A stretch of DNA of 64,000 nt, from positions 744,001-808,000 of the forward strand of contig NZ_JAXCLA010000003.1 of NCBI RefSeq assembly GCF_034043675.1. The letters run 5' to 3'. Below the pieces are notes generated by a model. That model saw only the letters and a list, made by a program, of their open reading frames with translations. It was not told where the DNA came from and searched no databases. Numbering within the stretch: position 1 is the stretch's first letter; each line of letters begins with the position of its first letter. Made by a program: the position numbers and the translations under genes. This stretch comes from KK5 sp034043675 (lineage in GTDB: Bacteria > Pseudomonadota > Gammaproteobacteria > Burkholderiales > Burkholderiaceae_C). Below, piece by piece: positions 34,760-42,905 of the stretch.

Positions 34760-35118
34760 CGATGATGATGAAGCGCCGTACCGTCCTGCCGCTCGTTGCC
34801 GGCCTGCTCGCCGCCGGCCTCACCCGCGCCCAGCCCGCGCCGCGCGTGATCGAGATCACCGCCCAGCGCTTCCGCTTCACGCCGCGCGTGATCCCGCTGA
34901 AGGCCGGCGAGCACGTGCTGCTGAAGATCACCGCGCTGGACTTCCCGCACGGCTTCTTCGTGCCAGATTTCGACAAGCGCGTGGACCTGGTCCCCGGCCG
35001 CGCGGTGGAGTTCGCGCTCACCGCACCCGGCCCTGGCAAACTGCATTTCCTCTGCGACAACTTCTGCGGCGAAGGGCACGAAGGCATGGACGGGTACTTC
35101 GAAGTCGCCAAGGCCTGA
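34756..35118 (+). CDS. Periplasmic cupredoxin with CuA-type ligand set
   Basis: The 120-aa product has a signal peptide (cleavage probably near residue 25) and one cupredoxin domain. The copper ligands match the CuA pattern of cytochrome oxidase subunit II: H65 (FPHGF), C100 and C104 (CDNFC), H108 and M111 (GHEGM). The usual Glu between the cysteines is Asn here. A stand-alone soluble CuA-like domain without membrane helices is unusual; it may carry electrons or store or sense copper. It is translationally coupled to the phosphoesterase upstream (ATGA) and followed after 17 bases by an ECF sigma factor. Confidence 0.85.
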   Translation: MTMMMKRRTVLPLVAGLLAAGLTRAQPAPRVIEITAQRFRFTPRVIPLKAGEHVLLKITALDFPHGFFVPDFDKRVDLVPGRAVEFALTAPGPGKLHFLCDNFCGEGHEGMDGYFEVAKA

Positions 35119-35135
35119 GAGAGAAGGCGGCTGCG

Positions 35136-35648
35136 ATGACAGAAAACCAGCGCTTCGAGACCGTCGTGTTGCCGCACCTCGACGCGGCGCACAACCTCGC
35201 GCGCTGGCTGCTGCGCGACACCGCCGCCGCCGAGGATGCGACGCAGGAGGCCGCGCTGCGCGCCTTCCGCTACTTTGGCGGCCTGCGCAGCGGAGAGGAC
35301 CCCAAGCCCTGGTTCCTCGCCATCGTGCGCAACTGCTGCTTCACCGCGCTCGCGCGCCGCCGGCCCGAGCTGCGCGGCCTCGACGAGGAGGACTGGGACG
35401 ATCCGCCCGACACCGCGCCGCAGCCGCCCCAGGCCCTGTCGGCCCAGCGCGAGCGCGATGCGGTCGATGCCGCGCTGCGCTCGCTCTCGCCGGCGCTGCG
35501 CGAGGTGATCGTGCTGCGCGAACTGGAGGACCTGGACTACCGCGCGATCGCCCAGATCGCCGGCGTGCCGATCGGTACCGTGATGTCGCGCCTGTCGCGG
35601 GCGCGCGCACGGATGAAGCAACTCCTCTCTCTGGCGGGTCTGCCTTGA
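35136..35648 (+). CDS. ECF-family RNA polymerase sigma factor
   Basis: The 170-aa product contains only regions 2 and 4 of sigma-70, the ECF layout. Region 2 includes EDATQEAALRAFRYF. Region 4 holds a helix-turn-helix (LDYRAIAQIAGVPIGTVMSRLSRAR, in two pieces around residues 130-155). A GAAGG site precedes the ATG. The gene lies in an operon with a metallophosphoesterase and a cupredoxin upstream and a membrane protein, probably its anti-sigma factor, downstream. This suggests that it controls an envelope or metal response; the signal is unknown. Confidence 0.93.
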   Translation: MTENQRFETVVLPHLDAAHNLARWLLRDTAAAEDATQEAALRAFRYFGGLRSGEDPKPWFLAIVRNCCFTALARRRPELRGLDEEDWDDPPDTAPQPPQALSAQRERDAVDAALRSLSPALREVIVLRELEDLDYRAIAQIAGVPIGTVMSRLSRARARMKQLLSLAGLP

Positions 35649-35667
35649 GCAGGCACCGAACAAAGCC

Positions 35668-36312
35668 ATGAACGACGACGAGCTTTCCCACTTCCTGCGC
35701 ACGCATGCCACCCGCCATCCGGCCAGTGAGCGTCTGCACGCCGCCGTGCGCACGCAGACCGCGCTGCAGAGCGCCGCAAAACCCACCCCCGCGCCGCGCC
35801 GCTGGCACTGGAGCGCGCTGTTCGGCACCGGCGGCCTGGTGCTCGGCGCCTGCCTCGGCGTCGTGCTGACCCTGGCCGTGCAGACCTGGCGCGCGAGCCC
35901 GCAGGGCCTGGCCGATGAACTCGTGGCCGGCCACGTCCGCGCGCTGCAGGTCGGCCCGCTGTTCGAAGTCGCCTCCAGCGACCGCCACACGGTAAAGCCC
36001 TGGTTCCAGGGCCGGCTCGACTACGCCCCGCCGGTGCTGGGCGACCTGCCCGGCGGCTTCACCCTGCTCGGTGGCCGGGTGCAGGCCATGCAGGGCCGGC
36101 CGACGGCCGTGCTGGCCTACCAAGTCCGCCTGCACAAGATTGACCTGTTCGTGTGGCCCGCCGATCGAGGCGCCGCACCTGAGCGGCTGCAGCGTCGTGG
36201 CTTCAACGTCGTGCACTGGAGCGATGGCGCGATGCAGTTCTGGGCCGTGTCCGACGTCGATGGAGCGGAGCTGGAACGCTTCGGCAGCGCCTGGCGGGCG
36301 GCGACGCCCTGA
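35668..36312 (+). CDS. Probable transmembrane anti-sigma factor
   Basis: The 214-aa product has a short cytoplasmic N-terminus (1-49), one transmembrane helix at about 50-72 and a periplasmic domain (73-214) containing RLDYAPPVLGDLPGG. This layout and its place 19 bases after an ECF sigma gene are typical of anti-sigma factors. The zinc-binding HxxxCxxC motif of the classical family is absent. Function is inferred from context. Confidence 0.8.
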   Translation: MNDDELSHFLRTHATRHPASERLHAAVRTQTALQSAAKPTPAPRRWHWSALFGTGGLVLGACLGVVLTLAVQTWRASPQGLADELVAGHVRALQVGPLFEVASSDRHTVKPWFQGRLDYAPPVLGDLPGGFTLLGGRVQAMQGRPTAVLAYQVRLHKIDLFVWPADRGAAPERLQRRGFNVVHWSDGAMQFWAVSDVDGAELERFGSAWRAATP

Positions 36313-36330
36313 TCGACGCCCTGACCGCGT

Positions 36331-36353
36331 CATGGGGCTAGCATCGCCCCATG
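36331..36353 (+). promoter_or_regulatory. Hairpin covering the start codon of the CHAD gene
   Basis: The perfect 8-bp arms CATGGGGC (36331-36338) and GCCCCATG (36346-36353) enclose a seven-base loop. The ATG start codon (36351-36353) lies wholly in the 3' arm, and the only purine-rich upstream segment (GGGG) lies in the 5' arm. Confidence 0.5.
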
Positions 36354-37181
36354 GCAATCGAGCTGAAGTCCCGGCCCGCGCTGGACGGTCTGTCGCCGCC
36401 GGCCGCGTTGCGCCGCATCGTCGACCACAGCGTGCAGCAGATCCTCGCCAACGCGGCGGGCATCGCCGGCGGGTCCGATGAGCCCGAGTTGATCCACGAG
36501 ATGCGCGTCGGCATCCGTCGGCTGCGTAGCGCGCTGAAGCTGTTCAGTCGCTGGGACGACGAGGCCGCCTCCGCAGCGTCCACCTGGGACGAATGCCTCG
36601 CCGGCTACGCCGCGGCGCTGGGCGAGATCCGCGATCGCCGCATCGTCGATACCGAACTGTTCCCGCGCCTGGCGCAGCTCGGCGCGCCGGTGCCTGCAAT
36701 GCCACCGGGTCCATCGCAGCAGGCGTTGGCGGCACGCCTGCGCGGGCGCGACTTCACGCTGCTGATGCTGGACCTGCAGGCCTTCGCTCACGGACCTGTA
36801 CCGCAGGACGCGCCGCCGCTGCGCCCGCGCGCCGTGCGGCGCCGCCTTGCCCGCTTCGAAGCCAGGCTGCGCGCCGAAGCCGCGGACTTCCCCGCAGCCG
36901 ACGACAGCGAACGCCACCGGCTGCGCAAGCGCTTCAAGCGCCTGCGCTACGGGATCGAGCTGGCGGGCAGCCTGCTGCCGCGCAAGAAGACCCGACAGCG
37001 GCTCGCACGGCTCAAGCGCGTGCAGGACGCGCTCGGCCGCCTCAACGACATGGCCCAGGCGCAGCGGATGTTCGACGGCCTTGGCGCCGCCTTCGCCGCG
37101 GGCTGGGCTGCAGGACAGAAGGAAGCGCTCGCGGCAGCGGCAGAGCGAGCCGTGCGCCGCTGGCTTGCGGACGACGATTGA
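36351..37181 (+). CDS. CHAD-domain protein
   Basis: The CHAD (conserved histidine alpha-helical) domain is known to bind inorganic polyphosphate. The 276-aa product has the domain's repeated basic helices, including HEMRVGIRRLRSALKLF near residue 45 and LRKRFKRLRYGIEL near residue 195. It lacks the CYTH domain often fused to CHAD. The start is fixed at 36351, since an in-frame TAG lies 12 bases upstream. Transcription may continue from the sigma/anti-sigma genes 38 bases upstream. Confidence 0.88.
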   Translation: MAIELKSRPALDGLSPPAALRRIVDHSVQQILANAAGIAGGSDEPELIHEMRVGIRRLRSALKLFSRWDDEAASAASTWDECLAGYAAALGEIRDRRIVDTELFPRLAQLGAPVPAMPPGPSQQALAARLRGRDFTLLMLDLQAFAHGPVPQDAPPLRPRAVRRRLARFEARLRAEAADFPAADDSERHRLRKRFKRLRYGIELAGSLLPRKKTRQRLARLKRVQDALGRLNDMAQAQRMFDGLGAAFAAGWAAGQKEALAAAAERAVRRWLADDD

Positions 37182-37253
37182 CGCGCTGATGCGGGAAAAC
37201 CTCCACGGCAGCGCTGCCCATATGCGTGAATGTGGAAGTAATATTCCAAGCAC

Positions 37254-38180
37254 ATGTTGCCCCTCGCCATTCCCGCTCCTGTCGACGCTGCGGCCTGGGG
37301 CCGCCGCATCCGCGAGAGCTTCTTCCCGCTGGAACTGGAGCCCGCGTCCGCTGCTGGTTTCGCGGCCGAGGCGCGGCTCAGCGTCATGCCGCGCTGCCGC
37401 ATCGCGCGGGTGCGGGCCAGCGCCCATCGCGTCACGATGCGGCCGCAGAGCTGCCGCCCGCTCCAGCGCCGCCAGCTGAAGATCCTCTGGCTGCTGGCCG
37501 GCAGCGCGCGCCTGCGGCAGAACGGAGTGGCCCTCGACGTACCGGCCGGGCACTGGACCGTCTACGAAGCCACGCAGCCCTATGAGCTGAGCATGAGCGA
37601 AGGCGCCGAGTGCGTGGCCGCGCTCTGCGAGATGGACGATGGCGGGGCCTTCGACGAGTTGCACGCCGGGCTCGCTGGCCAAGTCCTGCCGACCGAAGGC
37701 GGCGCGGCCGTAGTGCTGGCGGCGGTGGACGCGGTCAACGCGGCGGGCGAGCGCTTCAGCCCCGCCAGCAAGGCCGGCACGGCCGACTTCATCTCCTCGC
37801 TGCTGCTGCAAGACCTGCAGTTCCGCCAGCGCTGCGCTACTGCGACGCGCCGCCGCACACCCGAGGCGCTGCTGGCCGAGGCGCGACGCTTCGTGCTGTT
37901 GAACCTCGAATCGCCCGAGCTCTCGCCGGACCAGATCGCCGCCGCGCTGAACGTCTGCCGACGAAGCCTCTACCTCGCCTTCGAGCCGACCGGCGAGACA
38001 CCGCAGGCCCTGGTGCAGCGCCTGCGCCTGGAACGCTGCCGCGACCTGCTGGGCCGCGCGCCGGCATCCAGCATCACCGAGATCGCGCTGGACCACGGCT
38101 TCTCCGACCCGGCCTACTTCGCGCGACTGTTCCGCCGGCGCTTCGGCATCACGCCGTCGCAGTGCCGCGCTGGTCGGTAG
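37254..38180 (+). CDS. AraC-family regulator (FeaR-like)
   Basis: The 308-aa product has a C-terminal AraC/XylS double helix-turn-helix (about 215-305, ending GFSDPAYFARLFRRRFGITPSQ) and an N-terminal half resembling the ligand-binding domain of FeaR, the activator of phenylethylamine/tyramine catabolism. It lies directly upstream of, and in the same direction as, the phospho-lyase/kinase/permease operon, which it probably activates. A small palindrome TGGAA-N6-TTCCA (37233-37248) sits just before its start and could serve autoregulation. Confidence 0.88.
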   Translation: MLPLAIPAPVDAAAWGRRIRESFFPLELEPASAAGFAAEARLSVMPRCRIARVRASAHRVTMRPQSCRPLQRRQLKILWLLAGSARLRQNGVALDVPAGHWTVYEATQPYELSMSEGAECVAALCEMDDGGAFDELHAGLAGQVLPTEGGAAVVLAAVDAVNAAGERFSPASKAGTADFISSLLLQDLQFRQRCATATRRRTPEALLAEARRFVLLNLESPELSPDQIAAALNVCRRSLYLAFEPTGETPQALVQRLRLERCRDLLGRAPASSITEIALDHGFSDPAYFARLFRRRFGITPSQCRAGR

Positions 38181-38216
38181 TGCACGGCCGTCCACCCGCC
38201 CGTGCACCGCAGTGCA
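38180..38216 (+). promoter_or_regulatory. Repeated GTGCA half-sites before the aminotransferase-like gene (candidate operator)
   Basis: An 8-bp inverted repeat GTGCACGG (38180-38187) / CCGTGCAC (38200-38207) lies in the short regulator-operon gap. GTGCA also occurs as direct repeats at 38180, 38202 and 38212, spaced 22 and 10 bases. AraC-family activators usually bind direct repeats about two helical turns apart, so this may be the operator. No T-run follows, which argues against a terminator. Confidence 0.45.
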
Positions 38217-38273
38217 AGCGACGCGAGGGTCGTCGGCCTAAGGTGGCGCATCTCCCGATCCACACCCGACGAC

Positions 38274-39554
38274 ATGAGCACAGCCCACCTTCTCGAACGC
38301 CGCCAGGCCATCCTCGGCCGCAATGCACCGCTCTTCTACGAACAGCCGCTGCACGTCGTGCGCGGCGAGGGCGTCTGGCTGTACGGCGCCGACGGCCGCC
38401 GCTACCTCGATGCCTACAACAACGTCGCCCATGTCGGCCACTCGCACCCGCGAGTCGTCGAGGCGATCGCGGCACAGGCGCGCACGCTGAACACCAGCAC
38501 ACGCTACCTGCACGAGACCATCGTCGACTACGCCGAGCGCCTGGCCGCCACCTTCGGCCCAGGCAGCGACATGATGGTGATGTTCTGTTGCAGCGGCAGC
38601 GAGGCCAACGAGCTGGCGCTGCGCATCGTGCGCGAATGCAGCGGTCGCCGCGGCGTGATCTCCACCGCGCATTCGTACCACGGCAACACGGCCGCCGTGT
38701 CCCAGGTCAGCAGCATCCTGAGCCGCACGCATGGCCCGGAGGTGCGCCGCATTCCGGTGATCGATCCCTACCGAGACGGCTCCGGCCCAGTCTCATTGTT
38801 GGACCGCTACTGCACCGACATGGCCGCGACCATCGACGGCTTTGCGCAGGACGGCCAGGGCCTCGCCGGCCTGCTGCTGTGCACCGGCCTGTCGTCCGAA
38901 GGCCTGCCCGAGCAACCAGCCGGTTACATGAAACGCGCCGCCGAGATGGTGCGCGCCGCCGGCGGCTACTTCATCGCCGACGAAGTGCAGGGCGGCTTCG
39001 GCCGCTTCGGCAGTCACTTCTGGGGGCACCAGGTGCAGGGCGCGCAGCCGGACATCGTCACGCTCGGCAAGCCGATGGGCAACGGCCACCCGCTCGCCGC
39101 CGTGATCGCGCGGCGCGAGCTGGTGGAGCGCTTCACCGAGCTGAACCCGATGTACTTCAACACCTTCGCCGGCAACCCGGTGTCCTGCGCGGCGGGCATG
39201 GCGGTGCTCGACGTGATCGAGGACGAGGGCCTGGTCGCGCACGCGCAGGCCACCGGCGAGCTGATCCTGGCCGGCCTGCGCGATCTCGCCTCGCGCCACA
39301 CGCTGATCGGCGACGTTCGCGGCCAAGGCATGTTCTTCGCCGTCGAGCTGGTGGAAGACCGCGAGACCAAGGCGCCGGCCGGCGCGGCGGCCAAGGCCGT
39401 GATCAACCGCATGGCCGAGGCCGGCGTGCTGATCAGCCGCATCGGCCCCTTCGACAACGTGCTGAAGATCCGCCCGCCGCTGCCCTTCGACCGCACGCAT
39501 GCGGCGCAGCTGCTCGAGACGCTGGACCAAGTGCTGGCCACCGTCGCGGCATGA
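38274..39554 (+). CDS. Class-III PLP enzyme, probable amino-alcohol-phosphate phospho-lyase
   Basis: The 426-aa product belongs to PLP-dependent aminotransferase class III. K266 in TLGKPMGNGHP is the Schiff-base lysine, D236 in ADEVQGGFGR contacts the pyridine nitrogen, and CSGSEANE binds the cofactor phosphate. The GKPMGNGHP segment and FNTFAGNPVSC resemble the AGXT2L1/AGXT2L2 branch, which cleaves phosphoethanolamine or phosphohydroxylysine into an aldehyde, ammonia and phosphate. The coupled kinase gene supports phospho-lyase rather than transaminase activity. The ATG at 38274 is chosen because the upstream extension is not conserved. Phosphoethanolamine as substrate is an inference. Confidence 0.8.
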   Translation: MSTAHLLERRQAILGRNAPLFYEQPLHVVRGEGVWLYGADGRRYLDAYNNVAHVGHSHPRVVEAIAAQARTLNTSTRYLHETIVDYAERLAATFGPGSDMMVMFCCSGSEANELALRIVRECSGRRGVISTAHSYHGNTAAVSQVSSILSRTHGPEVRRIPVIDPYRDGSGPVSLLDRYCTDMAATIDGFAQDGQGLAGLLLCTGLSSEGLPEQPAGYMKRAAEMVRAAGGYFIADEVQGGFGRFGSHFWGHQVQGAQPDIVTLGKPMGNGHPLAAVIARRELVERFTELNPMYFNTFAGNPVSCAAGMAVLDVIEDEGLVAHAQATGELILAGLRDLASRHTLIGDVRGQGMFFAVELVEDRETKAPAGAAAKAVINRMAEAGVLISRIGPFDNVLKIRPPLPFDRTHAAQLLETLDQVLATVAA

Positions 39555-40519
39555 GCCGGGACCTCGCACAACTGGCGCTGGCGCTGTGGGACCTCGACGT
39601 TAGCGGCCTCCACCTGATCAAGCAGCGCGAGAACGCGGTCTTCCGCGTCGAACTCGCCGGCGGCGGGCGCAAGGCGCTGCGAGTGCACCGGGCTGGTTAC
39701 CACTCGGACGCCGCACTGCGCTCCGAGGCGCAGTGGCTGGGCGCCCTGGCCGAGGCGGGCCTGCGCGTGCCGCGGCTCGTGCCCTCGCGCCGCGGCCACA
39801 GCTTCGAGCGCGTCGAAGGGCGCCAGGTCGACGTGCTGGACTGGGTCGACGGCGTGCAGCTCGGCTCGGTGGAGGCCGGCATCGGCGACGATCTGGCCGG
39901 CATCGCGCGGCAGTACGAACTTGTCGGCGCGACGATGGCGCGCATGCACGAGCAGGCGGCCGGCTGGCGGCACGGCGCGGGCTTCGAGCGCCACAGCTGG
40001 TGCGCGGACGGCCTGGCCGGCGAGCAGCCGCTGTGGGGCCGCTTCTGGGAGCTGGCTGCACTTGAGCCGGCACAACGCACGCTGATGCTGCGCCTGCGCG
40101 ACGCGCTGCGCGAAGACCTCGCCCGGCTGCCGCGCGACGAGGGCTGCTTCGGCCTGATCCACGCCGATCTCGTGCCCGAGAACCTGCTGGTCCACCAGGG
40201 CGAGGTCCATGTGATCGACTTCGACGACGCGGGCCATGGCTGGCATCTGTTCGACCTCGCCACCTCGCTGTACTTCCTGCAGGGCCGGCCCGGCTACGGC
40301 ACGGCGCGGCAAGCGCTGGTTGCCGGCTACCGGCGTCACCGCGCGCTGCCCGACGACTCGCTGCAGGCGCTGCTGCCGATGTTCCTCGCCGCGCGCGGCA
40401 GCACCTACCTCGGCTGGGTCCACGAGCGCCACCACACCGAGACCGCGCGGCAACTGACGCCCCAGCTGATCGAGCTGGCCTGCGCGGCGGCCGGCGACTA
40501 CCTGCGAGAGAGGCCATGA
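39551..40519 (+). CDS. APH/choline-kinase-fold kinase, probable amino-alcohol kinase
   Basis: The 322-aa product has the aminoglycoside-phosphotransferase/choline-kinase fold: the catalytic loop HADLVPEN (H204, D206, N211) and the metal-binding IDFDD (D223). It is coupled to the phospho-lyase gene by ATGA and to the permease by ATGA. Established parallels are ethanolamine kinase with ethanolamine-phosphate phospho-lyase, and hydroxylysine kinase with its phospho-lyase. The kinase would phosphorylate the hydroxyl of the imported amine. It is unlikely to be an antibiotic-resistance gene in this setting. Confidence 0.78.
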   Translation: MSRDLAQLALALWDLDVSGLHLIKQRENAVFRVELAGGGRKALRVHRAGYHSDAALRSEAQWLGALAEAGLRVPRLVPSRRGHSFERVEGRQVDVLDWVDGVQLGSVEAGIGDDLAGIARQYELVGATMARMHEQAAGWRHGAGFERHSWCADGLAGEQPLWGRFWELAALEPAQRTLMLRLRDALREDLARLPRDEGCFGLIHADLVPENLLVHQGEVHVIDFDDAGHGWHLFDLATSLYFLQGRPGYGTARQALVAGYRRHRALPDDSLQALLPMFLAARGSTYLGWVHERHHTETARQLTPQLIELACAAAGDYLRERP

Positions 40520-41811
40520 CGACGATGAACGACGGCGAACTGCGACGCGTGCTGCGCTTCTCCGACCTGCTGATCTACGGCATGACCTATATGGTGCCGG
40601 TGGCGCCCTGGGTGATCTTCGGCTTCCTGCGCGAGCTGTCGCACGGCCGGCCGGCGCTGGCCTACGGCCTGGCCATGGCCTGCATGGCCTTCACCGCCGC
40701 CGGCTACGCCCTGATGGCGCAGCGCGTGCCGCGCGCCGGTTCGGTCTACGCCTATGCGCGCGAAAGCCTGGGCGCCTTCGCCGGCTTCCTGGCCGGCTGG
40801 CTGATGCTGCTCGACTACATCCTGTTCCCCGCGCTCACCTGCGTGTTCGCGGCGATCGGCCTGCACAGCCAGATCCCGCAGCTGCCGCGCGAAGTCTGGG
40901 TGATCCTGCTGGTGGCGCTGACCCTGGCCATCAACTGGTTCGGCATCGACGTCAGCGCACGCATCAGCGCCGGCTTCTTCTGGCTCTCGATCGCCGCGGT
41001 CCTCGTGTTCGTCGTTGCTGCGCTGCGGGTGCTCGGTGATGCGCAACCACCAACGCCGACGGCACCGATCGACTGGGCCGCAATGCTGCCCGCCACCGCC
41101 TTCGGCGTGATGTCCTTCCTCGGTTTCGACGGCATCTCCACCTTGGCCGAGGAGGTGCGTCCCGAGCATCGCCGGCTGATCGGCCGCGCGATCCTCGCGA
41201 GCCTTGCGCTGACCGGCCTGCTGTTCGTCGTGCAGGCGGCGCTGCTGGACCGGTTGTCGGATGGCGTGCGCCCGGGCGACCTGGCCTCGCTGGCCTACGA
41301 GGTCGCCAACGCGCGGCTCGGCCCCTGGCTCGGCGGGCTGATGACCTGGACCGTCGTGCTGGCCGCGATCGTCGCGATGGTGCCGATCGGCGCCGGCGTC
41401 GCGCGGCTGCTGTTCGCGATGGGCCGCGACCGGCAACTGCCCGCCGTGCTGGGCCGCATCCATCCGCGCCACGGCACGCCCTTCGTCGCGATGCTGCTCA
41501 CCTCCGCGGTGGCGCTGGTCGTCGCGCTGGTCGGCGTCAACCATGCGGATGAGCTGTCCTCGATGATCAACTTCGGCGCACTGGGCGGCTTCTGCCTGCT
41601 GCACCTGTCGGTGCTGCGCTACTTCCGCGGCGCCGGGCATCGGGCGCTGGCTTCGATCGGCTTGCTGATCTCGCTGGCGCTGCTCAGCGGGCTGAGCGCG
41701 ATGGCGCTCGCCATCGGGCTCATCTGGCTGGCGCTGGGCCTCGTATGGTGGTTCGTGGCACTGCGCGGGCGTGCGCTGCTCGATCAGCCGCGCGAACCTT
41801 TCAGCGTCTGA
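40516..41811 (+). CDS. APC-superfamily amine/amino-acid permease
   Basis: The 431-aa product is an inner-membrane transporter with about 12 hydrophobic helices and the family's N-terminal pattern (RFSDLLIYGMTYMVP...PRAGSVYAYAR). It is the third gene of the kinase/phospho-lyase operon and very probably imports the substrate amine. Its last 28 bases overlap the end of the convergent EutR-like gene. Confidence 0.88.
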   Translation: MTTMNDGELRRVLRFSDLLIYGMTYMVPVAPWVIFGFLRELSHGRPALAYGLAMACMAFTAAGYALMAQRVPRAGSVYAYARESLGAFAGFLAGWLMLLDYILFPALTCVFAAIGLHSQIPQLPREVWVILLVALTLAINWFGIDVSARISAGFFWLSIAAVLVFVVAALRVLGDAQPPTPTAPIDWAAMLPATAFGVMSFLGFDGISTLAEEVRPEHRRLIGRAILASLALTGLLFVVQAALLDRLSDGVRPGDLASLAYEVANARLGPWLGGLMTWTVVLAAIVAMVPIGAGVARLLFAMGRDRQLPAVLGRIHPRHGTPFVAMLLTSAVALVVALVGVNHADELSSMINFGALGGFCLLHLSVLRYFRGAGHRALASIGLLISLALLSGLSAMALAIGLIWLALGLVWWFVALRGRALLDQPREPFSV

Positions 41812-42779
41812 GAGGGCAGTTCGGCGAACTGGCGCTTGTAGTCGGCCGAGAAGTGGCCGAAGTGCCAGAAGCCCCAGCGCGCGGCCACGTCGTAGACGCT
41901 GGTGTCGGTGCCGGCGGCCTGGCGCAGTTCGCGGCGCACGGCGTTGAGCCGGATGATCTTGATGTAGCGCGCGGGGCTGATGCCCAGCACGTCCTGGAAG
42001 CAGTAGCCCAGCTTGCGCGGGCTGGTGGCGAGCTGGCCGCAGACCTCCAGCAGTGTCGGCGGGTTGTCCTGCGCGTCGAGCATGAAGGCGCAGGCGCGGT
42101 CGACGACGGCCTTGCGTGTGTCGGCGCGCGCCACGCGGTCGGAGACCTGCGCGCCGGCCAGCGCGTCAAGCGCCATCAGCAGCAGGTCGTCGCGGATGCG
42201 GCGTTGCGTCGCGTCGTCCTGCAGCGCTTCGGGTTGCTGCAGCGCCGTCTCGGCGATCGACAGCAGCATGCGGCGCAGTGGCGCCAGCGCCGTCTCCGGT
42301 GTGTTGGCCACGACGGTCACCGCCCCGCGCAGCGTCTTCGCCAGCTCGGGAACGCAGTCCAGCAGGTCCGGCGCGGCCGTGCTGTCGAGCACGAAGCCGG
42401 CCAGGGTGCAGTTGGCCGGCGAACAGAAATCCAGCTCGGTCGAATGGACGGCCATCAGCGAGCCGAGGCCGCTGCGCTTGCCGTTGGCGAGCAGCTCGCC
42501 GTCGCCGCTGCAGAGCATGCCCAGGCCGAAGGAGTCGGGGGGCAGCGCGCCGCGCTGGCGCAGCCGCCGTGTCGTCGTCTCGACGAAGAGCTGCATGCCG
42601 GGCCAGCGGATGTCGGTGAACTCGCCGCGGAAGGCGCCGCAATCGAGCTGGTCGTAGCGCAGGTCCCAATCGGCCAGATGCTCGGTGTGCTCGTCGATCT
42701 CGCGGGCCGCCATCCGCCGCGCCGCCATCGGGGCATCGGGGACGAGGGCAGGGAGAGCAGCGGCGGCGGCAGCGGACAT
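41784..42779 (-). CDS. AraC-family regulator resembling EutR
   Basis: The 331-aa product has a C-terminal AraC helix-turn-helix domain. Its segment RLNAVRREL and the ending WGFWHFGHFSADYKRQFAE closely resemble EutR, the ethanolamine-responsive activator of the eut operon, as far as I can judge from memory. It lies 126 bases downstream of the aldehyde dehydrogenase on the same strand and converges on the permease. It may regulate the amine dehydrogenase operon, the kinase operon, or both. The similarity to EutR is one reason to think of ethanolamine as an effector. Confidence 0.85.
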   Translation of the reverse strand: MSAAAAAALPALVPDAPMAARRMAAREIDEHTEHLADWDLRYDQLDCGAFRGEFTDIRWPGMQLFVETTTRRLRQRGALPPDSFGLGMLCSGDGELLANGKRSGLGSLMAVHSTELDFCSPANCTLAGFVLDSTAAPDLLDCVPELAKTLRGAVTVVANTPETALAPLRRMLLSIAETALQQPEALQDDATQRRIRDDLLLMALDALAGAQVSDRVARADTRKAVVDRACAFMLDAQDNPPTLLEVCGQLATSPRKLGYCFQDVLGISPARYIKIIRLNAVRRELRQAAGTDTSVYDVAARWGFWHFGHFSADYKRQFAELPSQTLKGSRG

Positions 42780-42905
42780 GACGGCTTTCTCGATCAGAAC
42801 CAGCGTTCGAGAGTTTCATCATTCCGCCGCAGCGCCGCCATCGCGCCGTTGCGCTAAGCAGTTTCCCTGGTCAGTTTCCCGTCAGCACGGGCCTGACCAT
42901 GGACC

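Noticed and set aside
36330..38207. 625-codon minus-strand open frame opposite the CHAD and AraC genes
   Set aside because: The plus-strand genes have clear domains; this frame is Ala/Gly/Arg-rich with no motif.
39551..40519. Aminoglycoside resistance phosphotransferase
   Set aside because: Coupling to a phospho-lyase and a permease makes an amino-alcohol kinase far more likely.
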